Assembly (NCBI RefSeq): GCF_000313135.1
Contig: NW_004457268.1
Location: 504,319-568,318, forward strand
DNA from: Acanthamoeba castellanii str. Neff
Taxonomy: Eukaryota; Discosea; Longamoebia; Acanthamoebidae
Direction of reading: 5' to 3'
Length of the DNA stretch: 64,000 nt
The number at the start of each line of letters is the position of its first letter. The stretch's first letter is position 1. Made by a program: the position numbers and the translations under genes. Under the pieces are notes generated by a model. The model was not told where the DNA came from, did not search any database, and was given only the letters and a program-made list of their open reading frames with translations. This document shows, in pieces, positions 11,099 to 23,524 of the stretch.

Positions 11099-13937
11099 TT
11101 ATCTCTTGGGCTTGTTGAGGTAGCGGAGCGACAGGTAGGCCATCACTCGCGACACCACGATCACGCCCACCACGAAGATGATCTGTACACCGCACACATC
11201 ATTAGCGGCACACATGCACACGACCCATACGCGAGGGAGGAGCAGCCGTACGTCGGCCCAGATGTAGGTCTCGACGTTGAGGTGGTCAAGCACGTCCTGC
11301 CCGGTGATCTCCTGCACGTCGGGTCCGTAGGCGGAAATGGGCGCCGGCGCGAAGGTCTCGTTGCCCACCTTGAACTCGTTGAGGAGCACCAGCTCGTAGC
11401 AGTACTTCATGAACGAGATCCACCGCGCCCACGCGATCCACACCTTCAGGTTGTTCTGGCTGATGAAGAACCCGCCTGCAACACAACACAACAACACAAC
11501 CCAAGACAAAACTTGTTATCATCTGCGTGCATGTCATATGTGTGTGCGGGCGGTGGTGCGCGTGTACCGAGCAGAACGGAGCCGAGGACGACGATGGTGG
11601 AGAGGGTGAGGGCCTTCTTGACGTCGACCATGATGGCGCCGATGAGCAGGCCGATGCCGGAGCCCATGAGCACGAAGAGGCACATGATCACCACGAAGAA
11701 GACGAAGCTGCCACCGTCGTCGGCCAGCCCGACCATCCAGTAGGTGATGACCGAGAACAGGATCGGCATGACCAGCTCCAGCGGCGTCTCGGCCAGCACC
11801 TTGCCCACGAAGTAGGCCGACAGACGATAGGTGCCCGTCGACCGCTCTTTCGTCAGCACGGCCCGCTCAGGCGGAACTGTGATTTTCGAAACAGTTTAGG
11901 GAATGTAGAGGCTGATGAGGATGGTGGCAAGAAGAGGCAACTGCGTACAGGCGAAGAGGGCGTTGAACCAGGTGGTCATGACCCAAAACATGGTGGTGAA
12001 GAACAGGAAGCCCACCCGATCGCCCAGCGACTCCTCTGAAAAATTAGTCGCGCAGTCAGCCACGACTCGCAACATCTGGCTCTACACGCGCATCAACAAA
12101 CAACACTTCGCACGTACCGTCTTTGTCCATCTGGAGCCAAAGGAGGCCGCTGAGCACGGCGATGAAGAGGATCTGGATGATCCGGTCCCACGAGAGGATG
12201 TCGTGACGACGCTGCTTGAAGGTGCGCTTGGTCAGGACCCAGGTCTGCAGCCAGAAGGGAGTGACGAACTTGTCGCCGTGCTTCATGTCCTCGAGCGACT
12301 TGGCCTCCTCCTCCTTTTCCTGCTCCTTCTCTTCTCTCATACCCTCATTGTTCTGCTCGGCCTCGCGCTTCTTCTCATTCTCGCCGTAGGTGTCGATTAG
12401 CATCTGCCGCACCGTCCGGCCGTCCTTCACCTTCTCCGTCGAGCTCACAACCTCCACTTCACGCATATGCACCAACATTAGTCTGATGGTGTGTGTGCGT
12501 ATGTGTGTGTGTGTGTCTGTGTGTGCGCGCGTGTGTGGCATGTGCGGTGAACGCACGCATGAAATCGGCCGGGTTGTACTGGAGAGGTGCATCGAGGCCC
12601 AGGCTGGCGAAGTAGGGCAGCACGCCAGCGGCGCTGCCCGAGTAGACGACCCAGCCGCCCTCGGCCAGGAGGAGCACCTTGTCGAACATCATGAACATGG
12701 CCGACGAGGGCTGGTGAATGGTCGTCACCACCGTGTGCCCGCTCTTGGCCAGCGTCTTCAGCGACACGATCAGGCCGAGCGACGTCGCCGCGTCCAAGCC
12801 TGCACACGACACGCACCCCCACACACACAAGAGACAAAGAACACGCACATTCCTCAATCAACATTCCAAAATAAACGAATTCCTGAAATGCGCATTCCTT
12901 GGGGGTACCAGAGGTGGGCTCGTCGAGGAAGACTAGTGATGGGTTGCTGATGATCTCCGTCGCGATGTTGGTTCGCTTGCGCTCACCGCCGGACACGCCC
13001 CTCTGTCGAACATGATTTAAGATGGTGGTCGTGAGAAGCCATCATCTGATTGGGCAACGTTATAACAAACGTACCACCCAACCGCCGCCCACGATGGTGC
13101 CGGAGCAGCGCTCGAGACCCAGCTCGGAGAGCACGTCGTCGACCTTGGCCCGCTTCTCTTTGAGGGACATGGACTTGGGCAGCTTGAGATAGGCCGCGTC
13201 GGTGACGGTGTCGCGCACGGTGATGCTCGGGAAGAAGATGTCGTCCTGCAACACGTAGGCCATGCGCCGCTTGAACCGCCGACCGCTCACCTCCTCGCCG
13301 TTCACCAGCACCTCGCCCGTCAGGTTCGACTTGATGCGGCGCGCCAACACGTTCAGCAGCGTAGTCTGTAACCCACACAATTAGCATCGCACAGAACACA
13401 TATATTCTTTGATATATTAAAATGTATACGCACAACACAGCACATATTAATAAAAAAGAAATAAAGAGAATGTACCTTGCCGGAGCCGGTGGGTCCCATG
13501 ATGGCGATGACTTCGCCGGCGCGGACGCTGCCGGAGACGCGGTTGAGGATGGGAATCTCGCGCTTCTTCTTGAGCATGGTGGTGATGGTGGCCGGGATGG
13601 GCAGGCGGAAGAGGAGCTTGACGAAGAAGTTGGACGGCGGCATGGGGTAGACCACCTTGTAGTCGATGTTGCGCCACTCGAGATTGATCCTGAGCTTGGG
13701 CGACTGCTTGGAGAAGGGCACCGGCTGGTGGATCTTGGCGTACTTGCTCACCACAGCCGCCAGCTCCTCGTCCACCGGGTCCACCACTTCATCATCATCA
13801 TCGTCGGCGTGATCTTTCTTCTTCTTGCCCGCGGCCACTTCTTCCTCTCGCTTCCGGTTCATTTGTGTCATGGGCAGTCCCGCTTCAGACTCGCTGTCGC
13901 TGGTCGAGCTTGACGCGCCGGCGTCGAACTCGCTCAT
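11099..13937 (-). CDS. ABCG (White/WBC) subfamily half ABC transporter
   Basis: The protein starts at 13937 with an acidic Ser-rich region. The nucleotide-binding domain shows Walker A (GPTGSGK, split by an intron before TT), signature VSGGERKR, Walker [12 protein letters not shown]-loop LDAATS and the switch histidine in TTIHQP. After a charged linker comes the ABCG membrane domain, with a [15 protein letters not shown] entry and hydrophobic segments around [29 protein letters not shown] and [17 protein letters not shown]. It ends LRYLNKPKR with TAA at 11099-11101. NBD-before-TMD order and length fit ABCG half transporters, which act as dimers exporting lipids, sterols or xenobiotics. Exons are short and introns hold CACA-type repeats. 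It is divergently arranged with the DHX34-type helicase gene. Substrate cannot be inferred. Confidence 0.9.
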
Positions 13938-14330
13938 GTTTTTGTGTGGTGTCGTGTCGTGTCGTGTGCCCGAACGAGCTTGTTGTGATTGAGAAGTGTG
14001 TAGTCACAAAGAAGAGAAGAAAGGTGCTCTTTATGTCCGACGCATGTTCGTTGCGTTGCAGATGTGGCAAAGGCCCCGGTTCTCGGTTACTAATGTGAGT
14101 GGCGGGAGTGAGCGCGGGTGTCTCTCGCAGAACTACAACTCGGAGACGAAAAAAGAAAGCAACGAAGCGACACGGCCACTTTAAATTTTTTTTAATGGCC
14201 AATGATAAAGGCACCGATAAGAAAAGCCACAAAAAAGAAAATTCATAACTTTTTCTCTGTCGTCGGCAAGTAATGGGGCGGGGGTTCGAACCTCGCCAAG
14301 TTCTTCGTGTAGCAGAAGAAGATCTTAGAT
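13938..14330. promoter_or_regulatory. Bidirectional promoter region, ABCG / DHX34
   Basis: This 393-bp spacer separates two divergent start codons (13937 minus and 14331 plus). It contains an AT-rich run near 14181-14195 followed by a CCAAT box in TGGCCAATGA (14199-14203). No further gene is visible. A GGTTCGAAC motif near 14285 resembles a tRNA T-loop but has no surrounding cloverleaf. Confidence 0.4.
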
Positions 14331-17300
14331 ATGGAGGCCGAAGATGGACGCCGCCACAAGCGGAGGCGCTCGCGTTCGCCATCGCCCAGAGAGCGAAGTG
14401 GGGGCAGCAGCAGAAGGAGGTCGAGGGACAGAGAGGACCACAGGCACGGCGGCAGCAGGCGAAGCGGCAGGCGGGGTGAGGATGTGAGGTCAACATCGCG
14501 AGATGATGAGCGACATCACAGGGGCGACTGGCACAGGAGGGACCACGAACGTCCAAAGGCAGAGGAGCGGGAGCCCAAACGGCATCGTCGAGCCGAAGAG
14601 GCCGTTCACGCTGCTACAGATGAGAATTCGAAAGTGGCGGCAGCACAAACGGAAGACGACGAGAGCAGGTGGAACCGAGCGTGGGACGAGCTGTTGTTTT
14701 CACCGCGCGACCTCTACCCCAAGGGCTCGCAGGCGTATCATGACTTCAGAGGTACGCAACGTGTTGCTCGCTGGGCGCACCTCGTTTCTTTTTATATATT
14801 AAAAAATTAAATTGATATAAATAATAATTGATTCTGCATTTCCCTACCCGCAGAGTTCTATCGAAAGTACAGGCAATTCAGCAAACGCGAGAGGAGCGCC
14901 AAAGAGCAAAGGCCAAAAGAGGAGGACAGAGACAGAGCCAGCGCCGAGCAGGAGAACGCTCTGGGTCTCCCTACGCCCTATGACCAGCGATACCGGTACC
15001 TGCACAAGCTACCCACTGCGCTCCTGTTGTGGATGGTGATGATGTTTCTTCACCCGACACTCACGCACACACGCCACCACACGTCACCACACGCCACCAC
15101 ACGCACAGCGTCAATTTTGCAGTCCTGAGTGCCAAGGGGCCGGTGATGATCAAGGACGAGGAGTTCCAGGAAGTCAAGAAGGCCCTCCATCTCTACGAGG
15201 ACTTCCGGCAGAAGGAAAAGGTTGGAAAAACGCTCTCCCTCTCCTCTCCTCTTCGTCGGGCGTGGCCAACAAGAGCGCAGGCGAGTACTCAGGCATTGAT
15301 TTCTTCCCGCTTGTCCTGGTTGGTCATCACAGTTCGCCAAGACACTCAAGATCCAGAGCGAGCGGGCCGGCTTGCCGATTGCCCAATACCGCCAGGAGAT
15401 CATCGACGCCGTGCGGAACCACCAAATCACTCTCGTCGCCGGCGACACCGGTTGCGGTGTATGCACTTCCCTCCTTATCTTTGTTGTGTGTCGCTCGCTT
15501 GCAACTCCGAGTGGCCTTTTTCTCACTCACAACGCGGTTGTCGTGTGTTGCGTTACACAGAAATCGACGCAGGTGTGTCAGTACCTGCTGAGCGGAGGCA
15601 TGCGCAAGATCGGCTGCACGCAGCCGCGACGGATAGCAGCCATGTCCCTCTGCAAGCGAGTCGCCTTTGAAACGCTCAATGTAACTAGTTCCCTCCTGCC
15701 CGCGACACGACCAACGACACGCACGGCATACACGACAGTCGCTGATTTGCCATTGTGCAGGAATACGGGTCACGCATTGCGTACCAAATTCGCTTCGAGT
15801 CCTCCAAGACCCTCGCTACCGACGTCGTGTTCCTCACCGAAGGCGTGCTGCTCAGGTCAGCTCAACCCACGAAAGAGAGGAAGAAGTAACGAAGAACGAA
15901 GACGGTTAAGTGCTGACTCTCTCTCTCCCTCTGTCCTGTGCCCACAGACAGCTGGCGAGCGACCCGCTGCTGATGGACTACGACGTGCTGATCATGGACG
16001 AGGTGCACGAGCGGCACATCCACGCCGACTTCCTGTTGGGCCTCCTTCGCGAGCTCATCGCCAAGCGACCCGAACTCAAGCTCGGTACGCCGCAAGTTTA
16101 TTTTTAATTTTTTTACAATAAAAATGTATAGATAATTTCGGTGTTTATTTATTTTCGTTATTTATTTATTTCATAATAATAATAATAACCACACCAACAC
16201 ACTGCAGTGCTGATGTCCGCCACGATCAACCTGGAGCTCTTCTCGGAGGCCTTTCCCGGCGCTCCCGTGATACGGGTATGCCTCCGTCTCGCGCGCTCGC
16301 GCCCCTCGCCGGTGATTGATTGGAGTCAATAACCACACGCGGGCCACACCTTAATCCTGATCAACGTGCGAATGTGTGGACGTGTGCAGGTGCCCGGGCG
16401 GATGTACCCGGTCGAGGTGGAGTTCGTGCCGCTGCCCGAGGACCAGCTGCTCTACAAGGACCTGGCCAAGCCAGCCTCGGCCGCCGACGCCGAAGCAACG
16501 GCCGCCGCGCCCGATGGTACGGCAGGGTTGCCGCGGTTTACTACCAACAGCCCTGTATTGGACTCATTTGTTATTTTATTTTGTTGTTGTCGGCGCAGTC
16601 GCGCGGCCGCTGCCAAAGGCCGGAGGCCCGCTCAATCCCAAGCCCTACCTGGCCATCATGCAGCGCATCGACGAGCAGTTCCCTCAGGAGGAGCGCGGCG
16701 ACTTGCTGGTACATGCCCACACACACACACACGACACACCCACACACACGCACACACACACTCCACACTGACGCTCGGCCTGCAGATATTTGTGAGCGGG
16801 ATGAGCGACATCATGTGCCTGGCGGAGGAGATGCGGGGGTACGCGGCGACGACGCGGCGGTGGATCATCCTCCCGCTCCACTCGGCGCTGTCCGTGGAGG
16901 ACCAGGAGAAGGTGTTCGACCCCGTCGAGGAGGGCGTGCGCAAGTGCATCATCTCCACCAACATCGCCGAGACCGCCATCACCATCAACGGCATCCGCTT
17001 CGTCATCGACTCTGGTACGCCCGCGCACACGCACATGTACCACCGCACACACGCGGCACTGCACACACGAAGCTGAACCGGGGATGCGGCTGCAGGGAAG
17101 GTGAAGGAGATGGGCTACGACGCGGAGACCAAGATGTCGTCGCTGCAGAGCTTTTGGATTTCGCGCGCGTCGGCCGAGCAGCGCAAGGGCCGCGCCGGCC
17201 GCACGGGTCCGGGCGTGTGCTACCGCCTCTACTCGCAGGAGATCTACGCCCACCTCCTCGCCTACTCCATCCCCGAGATCCAGCGCATCCCCCTCGAGTC

Positions 17301-19992
17301 GGTACCTACACACCACCTCGCCCGCGGCCGCTGCCTCAAGCCCGCCGCTCACCCGCGCGTGCGCGTGCGCTGCTGTGTGTGCGGTGGTGCGCAGATCATT
17401 CTTCAGATGATCGCGATGGGAGTGCGGGACCCGCGGGAGTTTCAGTACATCGAGCGGCCGTCGGACGACAAGCTGGAGGCGTCGCTCTTCAACCTGCAGC
17501 AGCACCAGGCCGTCACCGGCTGCCGCGACGGCACCTACCGCCTAACCCCGCTCGGCGGGATGCTGGCTCAGCTGCCCGTCGACATCCCCGTGGGCAAGAT
17601 GCTCGTCTTGGGCTCGGTACCTATAGCCTTGACACGCACGACACGAGCGACACGAGCCTAACGTGTGCGGCCCGCTCTGTAGTTGTTCCGCATTCTCGAT
17701 CCTGTGCTGACCATGGCGGCGGCGCTGACGGTCCAGTCGCCCTTCGTCACCCGCGGCAACTTCGATTCCACTGTACGCGTTTCTAGTGCCTTCTTCTTCC
17801 TCTTCTTCTTCTTGACCGTGGTCTCGGCACAGGCGCGCCACGAGTTCGATTCACCGCACGGTGATGCCTTCACGCTGCTGAACCTCTTCGACCAATGGAT
17901 CAAAGTCAAAACGTCCAAACCTCGCGTACGAGCGCTCCTTCATTCGCGTGTGTCGTGTGTTGTGTGTGTGTGTGTGTGTGGTGTGACTGACGCATCCCCG
18001 CTCTGGGGGCGACACTAGTCATCTCGCAGCTGGTGTCGGGCGCATTCGGTGGAGGAGCAGCGCATGTACGAGATCGCCAAGCTCAAGGGCCAGTTCAAGG
18101 ACATCCTCCTCGACAACGGCCTCCTCGCCTCCCGTGCCGATGAAGACGACGACGAGTCCGGCAGCGACCCGCGTGGATTCGGCCAGGTACCGCACACGCA
18201 CACGCGCACAACGCACACGCGCACACCTCACACGATGGTCTTACACTGAATGGTCAGCCGTCGCAGCGCGATCGGCGACGAGACATTGCACGCAAGCGGC
18301 GGCAGCTTCGTCTGCTGCAGCGTGAACGCGAGAGCTCCCGCAAGAAGCGCGTCCTCCGATTCGACGACGAACTCGCCGGCCAGCAGCAGCCGCCGCCGGC
18401 CGACGCCGACTCCGATGCCCAGCAGCCGCCGTCCCAGGGCCAGCCCCAGCCGGGCGACTCGAAGAATGCGAAAAAGGCCGACGGCGCGGCGGCGGAAGAG
18501 GAACGCGACGACGAGACGGAGGTGGACATCCGAGAGCTGGACTTTATGCTCACGCACGACCTGGACCAGCTGAGCCGGGACTCGGCGCGCGAGCTGTCGC
18601 TCCACGACATCAACCTCCTCAAGGTCATCCTCGCCTCTGGTATGCGCGCAATCTCCTCCACCCGCAGTGCGTGCTTCAAATCGTTTACATTTTCATTTCT
18701 CTTTTCTCTTTTCTTTTTGTTGCACCAGGGCTGTACCCCAACATCGCCGTTGCCGACGAACTCAACTCCGTGCGGCGCGACAGCGACCAACTGTTCCACA
18801 CCAGGTAACACACGACACGACACGCGCACACGGCACGACACGCGCACACGACACGACACGACACGCGCACACGACACGACAAGCGGCTGACATTGGAGGC
18901 AAAGGTGGAAGGAGTTCGTGATCCTGCACCCGACCAGCGTGTTCGGGAGCGAGGCCAAGCAGATCACGCTCACCGACCTGCTGGCCTACGTGTCGCTCCT
19001 GGAGACCAACAAGCCCTACGCCGTCAACGTCACCCGCTGCCCGGCCCTGCACACGCTCCTCCTCTTTGCCAACACCAGTACTCCCTCGCCCCACCAATCG
19101 ATGTGTGCGATGTGTGCGATGTGTGCGATGTGTGCGTGTGCGGTTGGTGCGTGTCGTCTGACTTCATTACGTTACAGTCGACACGACGGCCGATTGCTCG
19201 CGGCTGGCGGTCGACAATTGGCTGGAGATCGAACTCAGCAGCAGCAAGTACGCGCTGCCCCTCCCCTCCGCCCGCGAGGCGCACACAACGGACGCTTACT
19301 GTCTGTGTGTGCTTCCGCGCGTGTCGTGTCGTGTCGTGCGGTAGAACGGGCGAGCGTCTGCTTTTGGTGATCCATCAGCTGCGGCTGCTGCTGCAGAACT
19401 TTCTCCACCGGAAGCTGGCCAGCAAGCGCCAGCGGCGACGAGGGCGTAGCGGCGGCGGCGGCGGCGACAACGACGGCGGGACGGGTGAAGTGCGGGAGGG
19501 GGAAGAGGAGGAGATCGTGCCCGACGAGCTGCGAGACACGCTGCTGGCCGCCGCCGCCGACGAGCAGCAGGCGGCCGCGCTTCCTCCGCCGCCCAACGCG
19601 CCGCCCACCATCGTCCGCATCCACCGCGAGAGCCGCGACCACACCATCGCCTGCGACGAAGACCAGCTCTCGGGTGCGTTCAAATGCTGACGTGTGTGCG
19701 TGTTGCTGACGTGTGCTGACGTGTGCGGTGCGTGTCGTGTGGTGGACACACGCACACGCAGGCAAATTGGCGGAATTCCTGGACACAGCGATCTCGTTCA
19801 AGATGGGCCGCATCAAGCCCTCCGAGTTCCACGCCATGTTCTTCACCGTCGCCAGCAAGGCCACCGAGGACCAGGCCCAGGCCGCCAACCAGGCCAAGGA
19901 CGCCATGGAAGAGCTCGAAGGTAACTTCACGGACGTGTGTGCCGTGTGCCGCGTCGCGTGTCGCGTGTCGTATGTCGTGCGTCGTGTCATCT

Positions 19993-20078
<86 letters not shown>

Positions 20079-20585
20079 CTGGCCATGTTGTAGCGATCAG
20101 GGCGAGGGAGCACGCCGACTTTGAGTCGACGAAGGGCGGGTGGCGCGTCAACGCCTACCTCCGCTTTGGCAGCCTGCGCCAGCACAAGACCATCGCCGCC
20201 GGCTTCACCGGCTCGCACCTCCGCAAGCACTGGAAGTACGTTCAGCACTGTCTCCGCCTTTGGTGGAGTTGACACTGACGTGTCGACTCGTCATATGGGC
20301 GCGTCTACCGACAGGTGCGAGACGTGCGGCGGCAGCTTCATCTTTGCGCTGGAGGACATTGCGGCCCACCAAGCCGAGTGCGGCAATAAGAAGGGCAAGG
20401 AGAAGGCCGACGACGACGACGACGACAACTCGGCGCCCAAGCCAGCGGCAGCCACCACTGACGCTAGTGGAAGCGGCGGCGGCGGCCTAAAGGAGAGCGA
20501 CAGCGGGTGGCTGTGCCCCGTGTGCCAGAAGCGCTATGACTTGACCCCCATCCAGATCCTCAAGCACAAGAAGACCCACACCTGA
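14331..20585 (+). CDS. DHX34: DHX34-type DEAH-box RNA helicase
   Basis: The first exon encodes an Arg/Ser-rich N-terminus, then a DHX34-like entry ([21 protein letters not shown]) that splices at GTACGC into EFYRKYRQF. Helicase motifs in order are GDTGCGKST (Walker A, split by an intron), [17 protein letters not shown] (DEVH, as in DHX34, rather than DEAH), [18 protein letters not shown], and [12 protein letters not shown]. Winged-helix, ratchet and OB-fold-like regions follow (ILHPTSVFG). The last exons carry two zinc-finger-like units (CETCGGSF...H...C and [12 protein letters not shown]...HKKTH), and the gene stops at 20585. Animal DHX34 acts in nonsense-mediated decay with UPF1 and SMG1 and is found with spliceosomal C complexes. 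Introns are many, including a long AAC microsatellite in the penultimate region. Confidence 0.9.
19993..20079 (+). repeat. (AAC)n microsatellite in a DHX34 intron
   Basis: About 29 uninterrupted AAC units fill most of an intron near the 3' end of the helicase gene. Read as protein it gives poly-Asn, but it lies between GTAACTTC (near 19921) and an acceptor before the exon starting around 20093, so it is intronic. Confidence 0.9.
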
Positions 20586-20660
20586 AGGCCAGCGATGTTG
20601 ATAGGTATGTAAAGAAGTTTTTACATATTTTTTTACTGTTAAATTGTGGGTCCAGAGACA

Positions 20661-21830
20661 CTAGTGGGTGGTGGTGAGGACGACGCGGTAGCGGGCTTTG
20701 CCGTCGCGCACCATCTGGACGCCCTGGTTCACCTGATCGAGTGGCAGGGTGTGGACCCACGCGCGCACGTTGTGCTCGGCCGCGACGGCCAGCGTGGCCT
20801 CCTCCACCTCTCGGCTACCGATGAGGCTGCCCACGATCGACCGCTGCCCGAACAGGACCGCCAGCGCCGGGACTGCCAGCGGCTTGTTCGGCGCCGCGAG
20901 CAGGAGGAGCTTGCCGCCCGCGTCGATCAGAGACAACATGCGAGCCCAGTCGTTGTCGTTCTGGTCGGTCGTGACGACCACCACGTCGAACGCGTTGGCT
21001 GCAGCGGCGATGGCCGCGTCGTCGTTGAAGAGCAGAAACTTGGTGGCCCCCAGCTGCCGGGCCTGGTCGGCCTTGTTGGACGACGTCGAGATGGCGGTCA
21101 CCTCGGCCCCGAGCGCCGCGGCAAACTGAAGGGCCAGGTGGCCCAGGCCGCCGATGCCGACGACGCCGACGCGCGTGCCGACGTTCACGCCGAGGCGCTT
21201 GAGCGGCGCGAAGGTGGTGACGCCGGCGCAGAGCAGCGGGGCTGCCTGGTCAGAGGGCAGCGCGTCGGGTATGCGGAAGGCGTAGTGGTGCGACACGCGC
21301 ACGCGCTCGGCGTAGCCGCCGTAGGCCACGGCGCCGTCGGCGTACTTGTAGTTGTAGGTGTACACGCTGCGCGGGCAGCAGTTGTCGAGCTTCGTGCGGC
21401 AGTAGCGGCACGACTCGTGCTGCTGGCACGAGTAGACCTGGGCGCCCACACCAACGCGGTCTCCCACCTTGAGGCCCGCCACCTTGGCGCCAGCAGCCAC
21501 CACCTCGCCAATGATCTCGTGGCCCGGCACCACTACGTCACAGCGCACACGTGACATATAATCATAAATTAATATTTCAATAGTTAAATATAAAGAAAAT
21601 GTCGTCCAATAAAAGGGCTGTGGTGAGTACCCGGGTACATGGACTGGCCCCAGCCAGAGTCGATGGTGTGAAGATCAGAGCTGCAGATGCGCAATGGGTG
21701 ATGCGGACCTCGACGTCCTCCTCGCCCAGAGGTCGCGGGGTGTAGGAGAAGGGCTTCAGCTCGCCTGAACTTCGTACGCGGCAAAAGCCCTGAACTGTTC
21801 TTCGGTGTTGTCACTGCCCTCTGCGCTCAT
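20661..21830 (-). CDS. Zinc-dependent alcohol dehydrogenase (MDR, CAD-like)
   Basis: The start codon is at 21828-21830. The first exon encodes the catalytic-zinc region ICSSDLHTIDSGW and splices at GGTACTC into VVPGHEIIGEV near 21533. Next come the structural-zinc cysteines (CQQHESCRYCRTKLDNCC), the Rossmann motif VGIGGLGHLA and a C-terminal SRE-containing domain. This is the cinnamyl-alcohol-dehydrogenase/YahK-like branch of medium-chain dehydrogenases, acting on aldehydes and alcohols with NADP(H). As read, exon 1 needs two frame corrections (near 21764 and 21690) to keep these motifs in frame. All motifs are otherwise intact, so sequencing error is more likely than a dead gene, but a pseudogene is not excluded. 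It is divergent from the aldo/keto reductase gene. Confidence 0.85.
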
Positions 21831-22239
21831 GATGTGAGGGAGTTGATCTGGGTGGAGCTGTAAACTTTTGGATGAATGTCGCGGTCATAGGCTTTTTTAA
21901 AGTCTCGCGGCCGAAACGGCGGTGGTGCTGATAGGCCGAGAACATTCGCTCACATTTGATATTTTTGTCCAATCGTGCATCGTCGGCGATTGGGGGGAAC
22001 TTGAATCCGCCAATCACCGAGGGAAGATATGTGCGATTGGCGTAGAAGGGGCAGCAACTTTCCAGATTTACTCCAATCGCACAGCGTCGGCAGATCTCTC
22101 GAGGGGCGCAACCAATCCCTTCGTCCGCATTCCTGCGGCTGGGCCTGGGTGAAGTTGTTCCTGCATGTAGAAACAAAACCGGGCATGTTCGATCTCACTT
22201 CAACACTTACTCTACCTGACCTCTCGAGCCAACAACACC
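21831..22239. promoter_or_regulatory. Bidirectional promoter with inverted CCAAT boxes, ADH / AKR
   Basis: The spacer holds five or more CCAAT motifs in both orientations: CCAATCG at 21969 with CGATTGG at 21987-21993, CCAAT at 22010, a perfect 11-bp inverted repeat TGTGCGATTGG (22030-22040) with CCAATCGCACA (22073-22083), and CCAAT at 22112. A similar word (ATCGTCGGC and AGCGTCGGC) follows two of them. CCAAT boxes bind NF-Y-type factors in eukaryotes. Their symmetric arrangement suggests joint control of two redox enzymes; that is inference. Confidence 0.6.
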
Positions 22240-23394
22240 ATGACCACCGCACCACAGAAAAGCAATGTGAACATCATCTTCGGCGCCATGACTATCGGCA
22301 AGCCTGGTACAAGTTCCTCTTCTGCCCCATAGGGCACGTGTGTAGTCGGACAGATATCTTGGATAGCGTTAACATTTTATTTTAAAATAAAAACAAATGA
22401 TGTTCAACATCGCAGGAGTTGAAGGGACCCGAGTCCACACGCTGGAGGACTCCGCTGCGCTCTTGGACATCTTCCAGGCGCACGGCCACACCGACGTCGA
22501 CACTGCGCGCTTCTACGGCCAGGGTCGTCCGAGGAGTACCTGGGCGAGATCGGGTGGCAACAGCGCGGCCTCGAGGTCCACACCAAGATCTACCCCACCG
22601 CGGGCAAGAACATGGGAGGAGAAGACTGGACCCACCGCCCGGCCGACCTGCGTGCGGCGCTGATGCGCAGCAAGGCCGCACTCAAGGCATCGTCGAGCGC
22701 TGATGGCGCCGACAAGAAGGTGCCAATGATAGACATATGGTACCTTCATGGGCCCGACCGTAGCGTGCCGTTCGAGGAGACTCTGCGCGAGGTCAACAAC
22801 CTCTACCGCGAGGGCCACTTCCGACGCTTCGGCATCAGCAACTACATGGCCTGGGAGGTGGCCCAGATATGCGAACTGTGCCGCAAGAACGACTGGGTCC
22901 AGCCCAGCGTGTACCAGGGCCTCTACAACGCCCTCCACCGCGCCGTCGAGCCCGAGCTCTTCCCCTGTCTTCGCCACTACGGCCTCGCCTTCTTCGCTTT
23001 CCAGCCCCTGGCCGGCGGCTTCCTGACCGACCGCTACCACCGCGACACCCACGACTTCGAGCCCGGCTCCCGGTTCGACCCCGACCGGTGGCAGGGCCGG
23101 TTCACACGGGCGCGCTACTGGAATGAGGCCTACTTCGACGCGCTCGACCTGCTGCGGCCCGTGGCCAAGCGGCACGGCCTGACCGAGGCCGAGTGCGCCC
23201 TGCGGTGGTTGACGCACCACTCGCTGCTGCGGAGGGAGCACGGCGATGCGGTGATTGTCGGGGCCAGCAGCGCGCGGCAGCTGGAGCAGAATCTGGCCGA
23301 CTGCGATAAGGGGCCGCTGCCGGAGGAGGTGGTGCAGGCCCTGGACGCCGGGTGGCAGCAGGCCAGGAGTGTGATGACCAAGTACTGGCATTGA
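22240..23394 (+). CDS. Aldo/keto reductase, AKR7 (aflatoxin aldehyde reductase) type
   Basis: A short first exon (22240-22306; FGAMTIGKPG) splices at GTACAAG into 22416, giving VEGTRVHTLED. AKR motifs in order are DTARFYGQG (catalytic Asp/Tyr), a VHTKIYP segment (catalytic Lys), WYLHGPD (His), GISNY, and a C-terminal NADPH-binding VIVGASS. The FEPGSRF/YRP-type loop and the C-terminal LDAGW helix match the AKR7 family, which reduces dialdehydes and succinic semialdehyde. One base is missing near 22524 (GGGTCGTCC), after which the frame resumes correctly to the TGA at 23394. I treat this as a probable sequence error. It is divergent from the alcohol dehydrogenase. Confidence 0.88.
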
Positions 23395-23524
23395 CATCAC
23401 GTCATGTAGTTGTGATTGGGCGCCTTGATATATAAAAAATACTTCAACATTCAGTATAATGCCAAACAGTGTCAACATACTCACACAGTTGATGCGATTG
23501 GAAGACTGTACAAACAGACAGAGC

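Noticed and set aside
14279..14300. tRNA-like T-loop (GGTTCGAAC) near the DHX34 start
   Set aside because: The T-stem has a mismatch, and no acceptor stem, D-arm or anticodon arm can be formed upstream.
19937..20272. Open frames reading poly-Thr, poly-Asn or poly-Leu across the AAC repeat
   Set aside because: They come from a microsatellite inside a DHX34 intron.
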